64,000 bases of DNA from NCBI RefSeq assembly GCF_036850765.1, contig NC_089492.1, positions 67,952,982 through 68,016,981 of the forward strand. Direction: 5' to 3'. Below, in pieces: positions 10,240 through 22,449 of this stretch; within the stretch, counting starts at the first letter, position 1, and each line of letters starts with the position of its first letter. Both the position numbers and the translations under genes were made by a program. This DNA is from Saccopteryx bilineata (lineage: Eukaryota > Chordata > Mammalia > Chiroptera > Emballonuridae). The notes below the pieces were generated by a model that had not been told where the DNA came from, ran no database searches, and saw nothing but the letters and a program-made list of their open reading frames with translations.

Positions 10240-12640
10240 GTCATTTTGAACTCATTATTATATCCTTCTTTCTTCAACTTCAGAAACTTTCTCATGTTTT
10301 CTCTCCTACTGATATGACTCTTTGTGAAAGCAAGAAAAATACCTAAATTACAAACAAACAGTTTTCAGCAAAGGTTCCTTAGGAAAACCTTTTCTTCATG
10401 TTCAACTGAAAAGCCATGCTCTCCATGAAGGAAGGCTTCCTAGACTCCACAATGAGGAAGTAAATGTTCTTTCTCCTCGATCTCAGCCACGGTAGATAAA
10501 ATTTAAATAACGCTTCTTTTTCCTGTATCGTCAGGGTCTTCTCTGGGCACCCACTGTAACGGGAGCCAGCCCTGCTCAGGCTCCAGCCCCCCCCCCCACT
10601 GCCGCCTGCCCCTCCAGCTTCTGGGGGCCAGAGATGAGACTTCAGACACTGATTTTTCCCTCCCTTTTCTCATACACACTCAACTCTGCACTTTCTTGTG
10701 AGTTCTTTATCTCTCATCAAACAGGAACACTTTTAAGCGTGTCCCAGGGACAAAGTATGGGACCCAAATTAAATGCTGTATTTGAGAAGAAATAAGGGAC
10801 ATATTATGGCCTCTTTTGGAAGTTTAAATTGTTTTCTTGTTTAAAGTGCTCTTTCTCTGTTCTCTGCCACTCTTCTCCAGAAGTAGAAAATGAGCAAGAA
10901 GAAAAACTTGTTTGGTGGGAGGCCCTCTGATTCATTTTTTTCACCATACAATTCCTTACAAATTTTCTTTTGGTCAGAACATCACAGAAACTCCAAGCAG
11001 TGTTTGCTATGAACCAAGGGTTGCCATTAAAAATAGACAAGGGCAGCCCTGGATCAACAGAGTCCCCCCACCCCCACCAAAACATCCAATTTGGTCTTAT
11101 AAAAATAAGCCAACTTAAGTATTTTTATTTGCAAATAACACATACCTACAGAATGATTTACTGAGAAATACCAGAATTTAGAAAGTTCTTTACAAGAATT
11201 ATTTTTTAAAAATTTAAAAATTACCATGGTATCTGAAAATGTGTGCCAAAACACTTGAACCATTTTTTTCCTCTCTCTCAAATGTTGGGTTTCGGTAATT
11301 ATCAAAACTAACACTCCCACCGTAGTGTATGAGAGATTTATATTTCAGCTTAAGTTTCAAACCTGGGACTCAGAAACCGCTTCCAGCAGAGGTACAATCA
11401 CACTGTCATTATTGTGATTTGCACAAAGGAGCCCAGGCCTCTTGGCTTCAGGACCGGGCAGGAAGCGCTGCAGCTTGTGAACCTCGTGAAGAGCAGAGCT
11501 GTCTCAGAGAGCTGCACATGGACGGGTTTCTGCACCTCCACAGCTCTAAGATGGAGAGCTATTACATTTTGTGCAATTAAAATCTAACAACTCAAGAATG
11601 ATAGCTTCTAACTAGCCCTTGGTACTACAAACTAAAACCCAAATGGGCTTAAAATGCATTACAAATAATTTAACGGGCTAAGTGAGAATAGGCAATGAAA
11701 ACAAACTCTTATTGTAGAATCTGTTTATCTTTTATTTTTTTTTATTAGTCCAAAAGTGTGTTTGCACTGAAAGAGGAAAAGAATAAATGTTTTATAAAAA
11801 CTGCACTTAGGGATAAAGATCTGGAAAATTGCTGGCACCTTATTTAACCATAACAGGCAAATAATAAGCAAGAAATAACACTTGAAAGAAATTAAGATAA
11901 TTGCTTGACACCTCAGAAACAGCTAACTATATTATATTCCTTTTGTCTGGTACTCAAATCAAAAGGATATGAATTCATTAAGCTGAAACTTGAATCCTAG
12001 TTCCAACTGGGCCAGATGCCGGGGAGAACAGTAAGCTAGCTCTCAGAGACACCACAACACACACATGCTCATAACACAGGCACATGACCCCCTTAGCTTG
12101 GCATTTTATTCTAGGCCAATGTCTCAAAACTTAGAGGAATGACTACTACTTAGGGCAGAAACCCATTTCGGCCCTGGACAACTAAGTTTTAGAAGATTAA
12201 TTTACAAATTGATACGTGCCTCATTTTGGTATTAACTATATAACCTAAATTATAGGGCTGTAATTTAAAAATCAATTTGCACTTCTTTCCTTCTCATGTT
12301 TAAGTGCACTGATAATTACTGAGTAGCTGCTAAGTGCTCGGTGGACAATACAATCACTGAGTAAGAAACAATTTATCTCAAGAAATCAAAGATTTAGGAA
12401 GAAGGAAGAAGTGTGGAATTAACTGACATGGAATACCGCATTCACAAAAAAACACAAAGGGCTAATGAGGGGGAATAAAAATTACTTTTATCATGGGGAG
12501 CCTGGGCAAAGATTTTATGAATGCCAGAGTTGGGTTTTAAAGAATGGCCATAGTCTTTCAAAGTAAAGCTGGGAGGGAGGTGAGGAAATAGATACTACCT
12601 GCACAGTGCCAATAAAGGTACAGTTAAGAAAGAGTCAGGT
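10240..12640. other. Unique non-coding stretch, 2.4 kb
   Basis: No coding gene was recognised. Contents: a C run at about 10589-10600, several frames of 60-93 codons at 10804-11580 on both strands without domains, and AT-rich sequence. It may include old unrecognised repeats. Confidence 0.45.
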
Positions 12641-12658
12641 GGGGGGGGGGGGCGGGGC
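12640..12658. repeat. G homopolymer tract
   Basis: A run of about 13 G interrupted once by C near its end, next to a GGGCTGGGCTGGG segment. It is a likely polymorphic and G-quadruplex-prone tract. Confidence 0.8.
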
Positions 12659-12799
12659 TGGGCTGGGAGAGGCTGCAGGGCCACGGACCTGGCACTGGGC
12701 AGCCCCCCTCTCCCTCCTCCCCCAACCTCTCTGCCTCCCAGGTTGCCCAGAGGCCCTGCGGATGGTGCTGTCTGCACCAGACTTAACAGGGCAGCCACA

Positions 12800-12930
12800 G
12801 AACGCTGCTTCTCAAAGTGCCATCTAGGAACTGTCCGAGAGGCACCCTCCAGCCCCAGCCCAGCTGGCAGAATGAGGAACTCCGGAGTTTAAGGAACATG
12901 GGCTGCAGCACCAGCCCTTTCTGTGATCTG
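12800..12930. repeat. Possible MER5-like hAT fragment
   Basis: The phrase GCTTCTCAAAGTGCCATCTA resembles the start of MER5-type hAT-Charlie elements. The rest is too diverged to fix the ends. Confidence 0.35.
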
Positions 12931-13309
12931 ACGCCTGCCGAGGTCTACAAACCGCTGCCCTGCACTTTAGATAAATTCTCTTGCCCCATCAGTGACCTGA
13001 ATCAGATTAATTCATAGTAGTTCTCTTCTCTGACAGAGAAGGGAGACATCGGTAGACTATTTCACTCACTGAATTCATGTATTTACCAAATAGTTTACTA
13101 ACTACTTTGTAGTCAGAATATCGAAAACCTTAACTTCTATAATCAGTAGTAGTTCCTGTTGATTTAATAAACCATGGGTTCAATGAAAAGTTTTGAGCCA
13201 GAGATGGTAAAATCATAGTTATGCCAGAAAGATCAAAGATGAGCATGGCAGAATCATGAATGCCATTCCGGGCAGCAGAGGGGGAGGAGCAGGAGTGGGC
13301 TAATAGGAT

Positions 13310-13595
13310 ATTGCAAGAGGCTGCACATTGTGTGATTGCATTTATAAGGAATATCCAGCATAAGCAAAGCAGAAAGTAGATTAGCAGCTGCCAGGGACTA
13401 AGGGGAGAGGGAAATTGGAGTGACTGCTAACGAGTACAGGGTTGCTCTCTGGGTTGATGAAAATGTCCTGAAACTAGAGTACGGTGATAGCTACAAGACC
13501 TGTGAGTAAACTAAAAACCACAGTATTTTTTAAAAGGCTGAGCATTATATTGTGGAATTATATCTCAATAAAGCTATTATTAAAAACAAAAACCA
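13310..13595 (+). repeat. L1M 3'-end fragment
   Basis: Words such as GCAGAAAGTAGATTAGCAGC, CCAGGGACTAAGGGGAGAGG, GTTGATGAAAATGTCCTGAA and ATATCTCAATAAAGCTATTA follow the sense order of an old L1M 3' untranslated end, finishing in an A-rich tail. It is 5'-truncated and ancient. Confidence 0.75.
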
Positions 13596-13924
13596 GCAAA
13601 CAACAACAAAAAGCCCAATCTCAAGGTGATAACCTGGCAAGACTGGGGACTAGAGGGATGGCTTGCAAGTCTTTAGAAAACACACGTGTGATTATAATGA
13701 GCAAGACTGGCTTCTCTAACAATAGTTCATCCCAAGTGAATTTTCCTTATTCTATTTGCTAAAAGATTACAGTAAAAATTTTATTTTTAAGTTTTACTTG
13801 TTCTTAATAAAAATAATACATGTTCATGCTAAGTACGTGCTAAAGAATAAAATTGCATGTATTCCTATCACCTAGAGATTCCTATCACCATTAACTCTAA
13901 AAAATTTTCTGCTCAGTATTTTCC

Positions 13925-14947
13925 AAACACAATTAAACACAATGACAGGGATACTTTCTAAGAGATGCATCATTAGATGACTGCCATTGTGTGAACACTA
14001 TAAAGCACACATGCACAAACTCAGATGGTGTAGCCTACTGCATACCTAGATTAGATGAAGCCCCCTGTTCTAGGCTGCAAGCCAGTACAGCAGGTTAGTG
14101 CACAAAACAACACAGATTAAATCAAGCACAAGAGAACATGATGCAATCTAGAGACTCAGTAAACATGAGACGTGCAAGGCTCCTGCCGCGTCACGTGGCG
14201 TACTGTTTACGCAAACTTTATTTTTATTTTTATTTTTTTATTTGTTTGTATTTTTCTGAAGCTGGAAACGGGGAGAGACAGTCAGACTCCCGCATGTGCC
14301 CGACCGGGATCCACCCGGCATGCCCACTAGGGGCGATGCTCTGCCCACCAGGGGGCGATGCTATGCCCCTCCGGGGCGTCGCTCTGCCTCGACCAGAGCC
14401 ACTCTAGCGCCTGGGGCAGAGGCCAAGGAGCCATCCCCAGCGCCCGGGCCATCTTTGCTCCAATGGAGCCTTGGCTGCGGGAGGGGAAGAGAGAGACAGA
14501 GAGGAAGGAGGGGGGAGGGTGGAGAAGCAAATGGGCGCTTCTCCTATGTGCCCTGGCCGGGAATCGAACCCGGGACTTCTACACGCCAGGCCGACGCTCT
14601 ACCGCTGAGCCAACCGGCCAGGGCAAACTTTATTTTTTGTAAGTAGAAAGAGCATGCTCTATAATGACAATAAAAAGTCTAGTATAGAAAATACGTAAAC
14701 CAGTACCATGGTTGTTTATTATCAAGTATCATGTACTGTACGTAATCATATGTGCCATACTTTTATATGACTGGCAGCTCAGTAAGTTCATTACTGAGCA
14801 ATGCATTACATGTGAGCAATGCATTATATACTATTATGCTACCATGTCACCAGGCAATAGGAATGTTTCAGCTCCATTATAGTCTTATGGGACCACTGTT
14901 GTATATTTGGTCCGTTGATTGAAATATTGTTATGTAGTACATGACTG
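13925..14947. mobile_element. MER2/Tigger DNA transposon, split by a SINE
   Basis: The left part (GACAGGGATACTTTCTAAGA, GATGCATCATTAG, TGTGTGAACA, TGGTGTAGCCTACTGCATAC) and the right part (GGGACCACTGTTGTATATTT, GGTCCGTTGATTG, ATGTAGTACATGACTG) match the order of MER2-type Tigger elements. TA follows the right end at 14948. The left end is degenerate, so its start is approximate. It is non-autonomous with no transposase. The class A SINE at 14226-14623 inserted later. Confidence 0.72.
14226..14623 (-). mobile_element. Bat SINE, class A, inside MER2
   Basis: Complete on the minus strand: the tRNA head ends in ...CCAACCGGCCAGGGC at 14623, and the T-rich (tail) side begins at about 14226. The target duplication CAAACTTTATTTTT appears at 14212-14225 and 14624-14637. 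The body has a tandem CACCAGGGGGCGATGCTCTG unit. Many CpGs are intact. Open frames across it (14138-14646) are SINE sequence, not genes. Confidence 0.93.
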
Positions 14948-15080
14948 TAAATAATTTTATAATGCTTTTTTATTAATGCTATTAACTTTTAATATAAATA
15001 TTAAACATCTTTATAAATATAGTTTTAATGGCTCTAGAATATTCCATAATATGAAGATACTAGGAAATACTTAACCTTTA

Positions 15081-15470
15081 TTTATTTATTTATTTATTAT
15101 TTTTATTTTTTTTTAATTTTTTTCTGAAGCTGGAAACGGGGACAGACAGACTCCCGCATGCGCCTGACCGGGATCCACCTGGCACGCCCACCAGGGGGCG
15201 ACACTCTGCCCCTCCGGGGCGTCGCTCTGTTGCGACCAGAGCCACTCTAGCGCCTGAGGCAGAGGCCAAGGAGCCATCCCCAGCGCCCGGACCATCTTTG
15301 CTCCAATGGAGCCTCGGCTGTGGGAGGGGAAGAGAGAGAGAAAGAGGAAGGAGAGGGGGAGGGATGGAGAAGCAGATGGGCGCTTCTCCTGTTTGCCCTG
15401 GCCGGGAATCGAACCCAGGACTTCTGCACGCCAGGCCGACGCTCTACCACTGAGCCAACCAGCCAGGGCC
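15081..15470 (-). mobile_element. Bat SINE, class A
   Basis: Complete minus-strand copy with the head at 15470 and a TTTA-expanded tail at 15081-15110. The target duplication ACTTAACCTT lies at 15069-15078 and 15471-15480. It has only one copy of the internal CACCAGGGGGCGACACTCTG unit, unlike several neighbours. The tail carries a (TTTA)n microsatellite. Confidence 0.92.
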
Positions 15471-15474
15471 ACTT

Positions 15475-18360
15475 AACCTTTTTTATAATCATTTATCTTT
15501 CTTACATTTTACTTCTATAAATAATGCTATGATGAATACCTTTTATATAAATGCAAATATTAATTTCTGATTATTAATAATAATCAACAGTCTCAACCCA
15601 AGAGTCTCAGAAATTTAAATCTACGTATACTGTCAAATTATCTTCCAAAAAGACTGTATTAATAATTTACAATCACTTCAGCATGGTATGTAAGTCACCA
15701 CTTCACCAGAATTCACACTGAAAATAGGTATGTTTTTGTAATAATATTTAAAAACAGTGCTAATTTGAAGATTATGGCATAGTATTATTTCATAATTTAA
15801 ACTAATTATTAATAATTGAATTATCTTTAAGATATGTACAAGTACTTCATTTTTACTTTGATAAAAGAATGCTGAGTCAGGGGCTTGGCTTACATATATT
15901 ATGTTCACATCAGCCAGGCATCTAACATAACACTGTTGTGGCGATGAAGGGAAAATGCGGGGGGGTTCCACTCGTAGCTCCCACCCACAGTGGACTGTTA
16001 ACAAATCACCTTAAGAGTTTTTAAAAACATAGACTTCTTGGCTTCGCTCCAGACAGACTAAATCAGACTCCCTTGCAGAAGACCCAGGTGGTCAGTGGAA
16101 GCCTGCCCAGTGCTGACTGGGAAGGAAGAGCAGCATTTAGAACTGCTGGGCTGGATGACAGTGGAGTCAAGGCCTATGAGTAACATTCATGGTGTTAAGT
16201 AACTGATTATTATAAACAAAGAACTTCTCCAGTCTAGGCTAGTTTATTTTTTTTAATTAGTGACTGGAAAAAAGCATGTTTATCAAATAAGCAGATAACA
16301 TAAAGCATAGCCATCATCTAACAAGATGAATTTTTATTAGCAGTTCAGAATAAAGGGTCCGAACCAGCAACATGACATTAGTAATTGAATATCTCTTCAT
16401 TATTAAAATAATGTGAACACCTACAAAACAATAAAAAAAAATCCTCACAACCTTTTTATTGTAGTGTGTGCAGTATTAGGATTCGGGTAAAGCATTTGGT
16501 CACCACCCATTAGTCCCATCAGTCTGTGCTTCTCTAGTAACACAGAATAGCGGGCCTCCCTGGTTCTCCTGACAGGCCTCCAGCATCCAGTCCCGTGGGA
16601 GCTGCAACCTCCCTCCTTCCACACACACTAGGGACAGGAGGGGTGCCACACTGCGCAGTCCTCAGAGAAGCTGCAAAGCCATGAACTATTATGAGGATGG
16701 CCTCATATAAAAATTGCATCTCTTTTGAAACTATGCAATAGAACACACTCTGTTCTGGTCTGAAGTTTACCAATGTCCATTTACCCCTCCACAGTTAATA
16801 AAAACATTGATATAAATTATTCCAAATCTGATCATCTTCCACAGTGATCTCAAAGTCTCTGTGGATGAACTCATACCTATCTTCACAGGTCCTCGTCCAT
16901 TACAACTCCAACAAAGTTCACCTCCACTTCTCTTCAACCACAGCGTGGATGGAGTCCACCTTCACTTTAGGGTATGCCTCCTATGGTCATACCCTGAACC
17001 TTGTTATGGCCCAGAACTGTTGCCACAGGAGCGCCAGTTTGCCAACAACCTCCTAGCACACTCGCTTTCTTACTGCCTTCTTCCTCAGTAACTGGTCCTC
17101 AGTAAGAATGAAGACCCATGTCTCTTCACTCACTCCTCTCATTGCCTATCCAGCTAGGCCCACCACCAGCCCCCTGGAGCCCTTGGTTCCCTTTCACACA
17201 CCTCCACTCACAGAATTCATTCTGTAAAATCTAATCCCAACATTCCTCCACTCTTGTCAGTGGGAAGCCAGCACTGATGGGAAAATCATATAGATAAGGG
17301 ACAGAATGGCCCCATGGACATTTCAAGGTCTCTAAACTTGCCTCAGACCAACTGTCCTGCCTGCCAGTCTCCTTCCTTGTTCTCAAGTCAGCTCCATCTA
17401 TTTACCTGACAGTTACTTCCAGCCCTTCCTTCCCCCTTTTGCAAATGGAGGTTCAATTTGATTTTACTCCACTTCCCTTCCTCCTGACTTACAAAGACTC
17501 CACGGTTGTCTTATAGATCACTCCCGGTGTCTCAGAGGATGTGTGATCCCTCCTCTTGTAAACATCAAATGTTTCAACCCATTTCCTATTTCTTTCCCCA
17601 CCTTCTTGGAGACTTTGCTACAAAGCTTTTCTTCACAAAAATGTCAACTTCTTCCTTTCTGCTTTCACCTACAACCGTACTTCAGGTCATTTCCATCCTT
17701 AAAAATATGCCTTTTGAGTCTGAATCCTTTCCTAGCCAGCATCCCATTTCAGATCGTTCCTTCACATCCAAACCTGTATGAAGACTACAGGCCTGTGGTT
17801 CCTTTTCCACAACACTTGGGGCCACAGAATTTAGAATTCAGATAGAAAGATATTTTTATTTTTAGAGAGTATCTGGCACATACCATTTTTCATAATATCC
17901 CCACAGGGGCCTGTAGAAGCATTCTGCAATCAAATTCAATATTATTTGTGCAGTAAAATGTATGAATATTCACACTAAGCAGGATAAATGAAGGTTATAA
18001 ATCACCTCATATCCATTCAGATAAGTCTTTACTGCCAGATGAGTTATAGCAACCTTTCTACTTTCTGAACTTGTTGATTTTTGAGATTCAAGTAAGAGAA
18101 CACAGGCCTGCAGTTTACTCCCATTCCCTTCCACTCCACAATCCAGAAAATTAGTTCCCTACCTCCTCACCGACATTCTGGCATTCCATCTGCTGTGCTT
18201 GTCACCCGTGATCGCGTATCCCCGGTGATTCTCGCTTTAAGTCTCTATTCCGAGGGTCCCTGACACAGCACTCTTACAGGCCTCTCTAGAACTGCTTAGT
18301 TACTCTTTCCCTCTTGGGTGGTATCCAGGCCTCCATCTCAGCCCAACACCCATCTCAATT
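15475..18360. other. Non-coding stretch, partly pyrimidine-rich
   Basis: No gene was identified. 15475-16800 is AT-rich unique sequence. 16850-17830 is pyrimidine-rich on the plus strand with overlapping frames of 70-100 codons in different phases that lack domains; it may be an old LINE, possibly L2, but I could not match it. 17850-18360 is unique. A comparative alignment would be decisive. Confidence 0.4.
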
Positions 18361-18364
18361 GTCT

Positions 18365-19225
18365 TCTTTTTAAAATTTATTTTTAACAGCTTCTAAAGGC
18401 TTAATTCATAAGCCATAAAACACACCCTTTTAACCTCTACATTTCAGTGGCTTTAGTCTAATCACAGAAATGTGCAACCATCACCACAGCTAATTCTACA
18501 ACATTTCCTCACCAAAGGAAACCCCATATCCATTATGCAATTACTCCCCTGCCCGGCACCCTACCACTCTCTGTCTCTATAGATTTGCCTACTCTGGACA
18601 TTTCATATAAAAAGGATCATATAATAGGTAGCCATTGGTGTTTCACTTGTTTCGATTAGAATAATAATTTCAAGGTTCAGCAATATTGTGGCACATATCA
18701 GTATTTCACTCCTTTTTTTATAGCCAAATATGTCCAAGTATGAATATAGCACATTTTGTCTATCTACTCATCAGCTGATGAACAACACCTGGGTTGTTTC
18801 TACTTTCTGCTGTTGGGCATAATGCTCCTGTAGCCATCTGTGTACAAGTTCTTGCATAGATACATACTTTCTATTCTCTAGGATCTATACCTAGGAATGG
18901 AATTGGTGAGTCATATGGTAACTTTGCTTAACTTTTTGACAAACTGCCAAACTGCTTTTAAAAGTGTATATAACATTTTATTTTCCTACTAATATTGTCC
19001 AAGGACTCCAACTTCTCCATGTCCTTGTCAATACTTGTTATTTTCCTTTTTATTTTTTAAGTCTAACCATCCCAATGCATATGAAACGACACCTCATTGT
19101 TGGTTTGACTTGTATTTCCCTAATAACTAATAATGTTGGGTGTCTTTCCATGTGCTTTTATGGCCATTACATATCTTATTTTGAGAAATGACTATTCAAA
19201 TCTGTGTCTATTTTAAAATTATGTT
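18365..19225 (-). repeat. L1M fragment, antisense
   Basis: Antisense L1M landmarks run in order: TCAGTGGCTTTAGTCTAATC, AATGTGCAACCATCACCACA, GATTTGCCTACTCTGGACAT, ATGAACAACACCTGGGTTG, ACCTAGGAATGGAATTGGTG, AACTGCCAAACTGCTTTTAA, ATGTCCTTGTCAATACTTG and CACCTCATTGTTGGTTTGAC. This covers the 3' untranslated region and the region after ORF2 of an ancient L1. Nothing is translatable. Confidence 0.85.
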
Positions 19226-19444
19226 CTGCCGAGATTTTTAGCACCACTTTGGAGTTATGAAGTGCTCTGAGAATCTCATCAAAGGCAGAAAGCGAAAAAC
19301 ACATATGTACAAAATAAGGCACACAATTCTTCCAAGAAGTCACTAACCCACTAAGGCCGTCATTTAAGGACCCTCCAGATTAAGCACCCTTTTTCTCCAC
19401 CTTAACTTCTTAACCATGGCCGCCTCTGTAAGGATCACTTGGGG

Positions 19445-20035
19445 AACTTTAAAAACATACATTGCCATGTGATCTAGCAATTCCACTTCCATGTGCAGAC
19501 AAAGAAATTGAAAGCAGGGACTTAACAGATACTTGTACATCCCTATTCACAGAAGCATTATTCAGCCTTACTTATAAATGCAACTCTATCATAGTACATA
19601 TGTATACTAAAAGCCTAGTATGTACTGGGTTCAGTACTATCCGCAGTGTCAGGTAGCCATTGGGGGTTCTGGGACAGACCAAAATGGATAAGGGGGGTTT
19701 ACTGTATGTACTACACCATGAATGAACCTCAAAAACATGTTATGTGAAAGAAAACAGACACAAAAGGCCACATATTACAATTTCACTTATATGAAGTACC
19801 AAGAATAGTCAATTTTATAGAGAAATAAAGTAAAACAGAGGTCACCTGGCACTGGAAAGAAGGGGAAATGGGAGTTTTTAATGGGTTAAGAGTTTCTGTT
19901 TGAAATGACACAAAAGTTCTGAAATGCTAATGAATATGCTAATATTAGCACTGTGAATATGCTAATATTACAGAACTATATAGTTAAAAATGGTAAATTT
20001 TATGTTATGTGATCTTTACCACAATTAAAAAAACA
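19445..20035 (+). repeat. L1M 3'-end fragment, sense
   Basis: Landmarks such as GATCTAGCAATTCCACTTCC, GAACCTCAAAAACATGTTAT, GGTAAATTTTATGTTATGTG and ATCTTTACCACAATTAAAAA follow the sense 3' end of an L1M. It runs opposite to the L1M at 18365-19225, so the two are independent insertions or a rearranged copy. It contains a Tigger-like piece at about 19605-19700. Confidence 0.82.
19605..19700 (+). mobile_element. Tigger-like right-end fragment within L1M
   Basis: GGGTTCAGTACTATCCGCAG, CATTGGGGGTTCTGGGACAG and AAATGGATAAGGGGGGTTTA followed by CTGTA match the right end of elements with a TATCCGC...GGATAAGGGGGG motif pair in the Tigger group. The 5' end is not clear. It interrupts the L1M. Confidence 0.6.
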
Positions 20036-20094
20036 TATATTGACAAAACAAAACACAACAAATGACCAGGACACCACAACCAGACCCATTAAAT

Positions 20095-20185
20095 CCGAGA
20101 TTCTAGCAGTGTGGTCTGACCACCAGGCTTCTGCTTAGGCGCTCTCTGGGTAATTCATGTGTTCAAACAGGGTTAAGAACTGCTG
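20095..20185. repeat. MER5-like hAT fragment
   Basis: GCAGTGTGGTCTGACCACCA ... GGGTTAAGAACTGCTG resembles MER5A/B (hAT-Charlie). It is short and old, with indistinct ends. Confidence 0.5.
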
Positions 20186-20499
20186 CTTTCCGTTCTTCCC
20201 AGTGGTGTCTTCTATTTCATGGTTCCCCAAATCTTTCTTGTTAGCCTTCACCTGTCACAGGTTCTACCTCAAAAATCCAGCAGGGTCAGTTCCCAGAAAC
20301 GAGCTCATCCATCCTTCTCCCCACCCTGAAACAGCACCCATCCACTGAACATCATCCTTAAACTTATTCTCTCTGTCAAATTACCAATAATGTGACTCTG
20401 CCTCGTAAACATTCTTAGGCTCCCCCTCTCATCCCTATGATCATCATTACTGGTTCTGGTTCAGGTCTTCATCTCTCTTACCTGGATTGGCTAACAGAA

Positions 20500-21095
20500 G
20501 TTTCCTTACTTCCAGAGATTCCCTGCTTAAAATCTTTAGTACACCCCACTCCCTCCAGGCAGAAATCTGAGCTGGCCACAATGCAGCCTGGCCCACCTCC
20601 CCAGGCTCATCTCCACCTGACTGTCTGCCCTGGTGATGAGAAGTGCACATGGCCCTCACCTACTATGTGTGGCTGTCATACATGCCACACACGTGTACCT
20701 TCCCCTTCTGGCTATCTCCCACTCATCTTTTAAGACCCAGCTCAGATGACCTCCTCTCCCAAATTAAATCCCCTGCCTGTGTCCTTTAATAGCTTATATA
20801 TAACTCTACGCTTCATATATGTCATAATTAGTTACATCTTTCTCCCTGAAGTTCTTCGAGCCCTGGCTGTATAGCTCGGTTGGTTAGTGTCATCCCGATA
20901 GGCAGAAGTTGTGGGTTTGGGTCAGGGAACATACAGAAATAGATAGATGTTTCTGCCTCTCTCTCCAAAATCAATATATAAAACTTCAAAAAAAGCTCCT
21001 CAAAGAGCAGAAACTAAATGTTGCATCTTTTGATCTTATGCCCTCATCACAATGCCTGACACACAACACTTAAATGTTCACTGAATAAAATGCTT
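20500..21095 (+). repeat. L2 LINE 3' region with a SINE insertion
   Basis: The sense-order L2 words include CTCAGATGACCTCCTCTCCC and CACAATGCCTGACACACAAC followed by TTCACTGAATAAA. It is split by the short SINE at 20859-20990. The frame at 20437-20733 lies within this old LINE sequence and has no independent support. Confidence 0.7.
20859..20990 (+). mobile_element. Short, older tRNA-derived SINE (VES-like)
   Basis: It starts AGCCCTGGCTGTATAGCTCG with a tRNA-like head, and the B-box region GGGTTTGGGTCAGGG is mutated. It has a short body (ATAGATGTTTCTGCCTCTCT) and an A-rich end. It differs from the class A body and is closer to the shorter VES-type bat SINE. Its approximate duplications are TTCTTCGAG and CTCCTCAAAGAG. 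Confidence 0.65.
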
Positions 21096-21119
21096 TACAA
21101 ACTGCTATGGAATTTGAAG

Positions 21120-21325
21120 CTATTTCACCAAAATAGGTAACAAACACCATTGAACATTTACTATGCTATACCTGTATTATTTTATTTGAACCTCAGAAAA
21201 ACCCCATGAAGTCATTATCATTATTTCCTGAAGTACACAGAAAAAAACCAAGTAACATGTCCAAGGTCAAACATGGCCGACAGGTGGTAGAAGGAAGATT
21301 CAAACCCAAGCAGTGGGCTCTGGAG
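21120..21325 (-). repeat. MIR SINE fragment
   Basis: GAACATTTACTATGCTATAC, CCCCATGAAGTCATTATCAT, GTCCAAGGTCAAACATGGCC and GATTCAAACCCAAGCAG lie in antisense MIR order. Confidence 0.75.
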
Positions 21326-21721
21326 CCATGCTCTCCCCCTAGCACACTTCCTCTCTACCTGATGAGGACGTAGGTCTTCTCACTGTGCACGTCTCCTCTC
21401 CTTCAGTAGACATTTCCTTCCGGTTTTTACCTGTATGGTTTTAAAAAACTTGTAATCTTAACATACAGTTTTGTATCTTCTAAAATTTTACAAGTCTTTA
21501 ACATGTTACTACATAGTCTTCATAACCAGTATAACTAGCCAGAAGGACAAAGGTAGAATCTTGCAATGAGATTGAAAAAAAAATCAAGTGTTTTAAGTTC
21601 TAAAACAGGGGTAATAAAGATCATGGTCAGTTAGGTGATAATAATCAAATGACTTGATACTAAAATAAAATGTACTCTTAGATTGCAAGGACAAACGCAA
21701 AATTAAAAATCTGCAATTCAA

Positions 21722-22080
21722 GACCCTGGCTGGTACTGGCTCAGTGGTAGAGCATCGACCCAGTGTGTGGAAGTCCCGGGTTCAATTCCTGGCCAGGGCA
21801 CACAGGAGAAGTGCCCATCTGTTTCTCCATCCTTCCACCCTTCCCCCTCTCCTTTTACTCTATCGCACTCCCCACCCCTCACCCCCCAGCCAAGGCTCCA
21901 TTGGAGCAAAGTTGGCCTGGGTGCTGAGGACGGCTCCATGGCCTCTGCCTCAGGTGTTAGAATGGCTCCGATTGCAACAAAGCATCGCCCCTTAGTGGGC
22001 ATGCTGGGTGGATCCTAGTCGGCACATGAGGGAGTCTGTCTCTCTACCGTCCCGCTTATCACCTCAAAAAAAAAAAAAAA
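21722..22080 (+). mobile_element. Bat SINE, class A, first of two at one target
   Basis: Head GACCCTGGCTGGTACTGGCTCAG, B-box GGGTTCAATTC, a CT-rich section, a body with GCAACAAAGCATCGCCCC, and an A tail to about 22080. It is flanked by CTGCAATTCA (21711-21720) and CTGTAATTCA (22082-22091). It is more diverged than the copies at 48.7 or 52.4 kb. Confidence 0.9.
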
Positions 22081-22092
22081 TCTGTAATTCAG

Positions 22093-22434
22093 CCTGACCA
22101 GGCGGTGGCGCAGTGGATAGAGTGTTGGACTGGGATGCAGAGGACCCAGGTTTGAAACCCCAAGGTCACTGGCTTGAGTGTGGGGTTGCTGGCTAGAATG
22201 TGGGAACATAGACATGACCCCATGGTTGCTGGCTTGAAGCCTAAGGTCGCTGGCTTCAGCAAGGGGTCACTTGCTCTGCTGTAGCCCCCCCCCCCCCCAT
22301 CAAGGCACATATGAGAAAGCAATCACTGAACAAATAAGGAGACTAAGTAGCTGCAACAAAGAACTGATGCTTCTCACCTATCCCCCTTCCTGTCTGTCTG
22401 TCCCTATCTGTCCCTCTCTCTGTCTCAAAAAAAA
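22093..22434 (+). mobile_element. Bat SINE, class B, second at the same target
   Basis: Starts GCCTGACCAGGCGGTGGCGC, followed by repeated GCTGGCTTGAGT-like units, a C run (22286-22298), AAGGCACATATGAGAAAGC, a CTGTC-rich end and an A tail. The downstream duplication TGCAATTCAG (22436-22445) matches the two copies that flank the preceding class A element. Confidence 0.92.
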
Positions 22435-22449
22435 GTGCAATTCAGATAG

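Noticed and set aside
9963..10317. 110-codon frames on both strands across the purine tract
   Set aside because: A simple repeat without stop codons gives open frames on both strands; there is no biological support.
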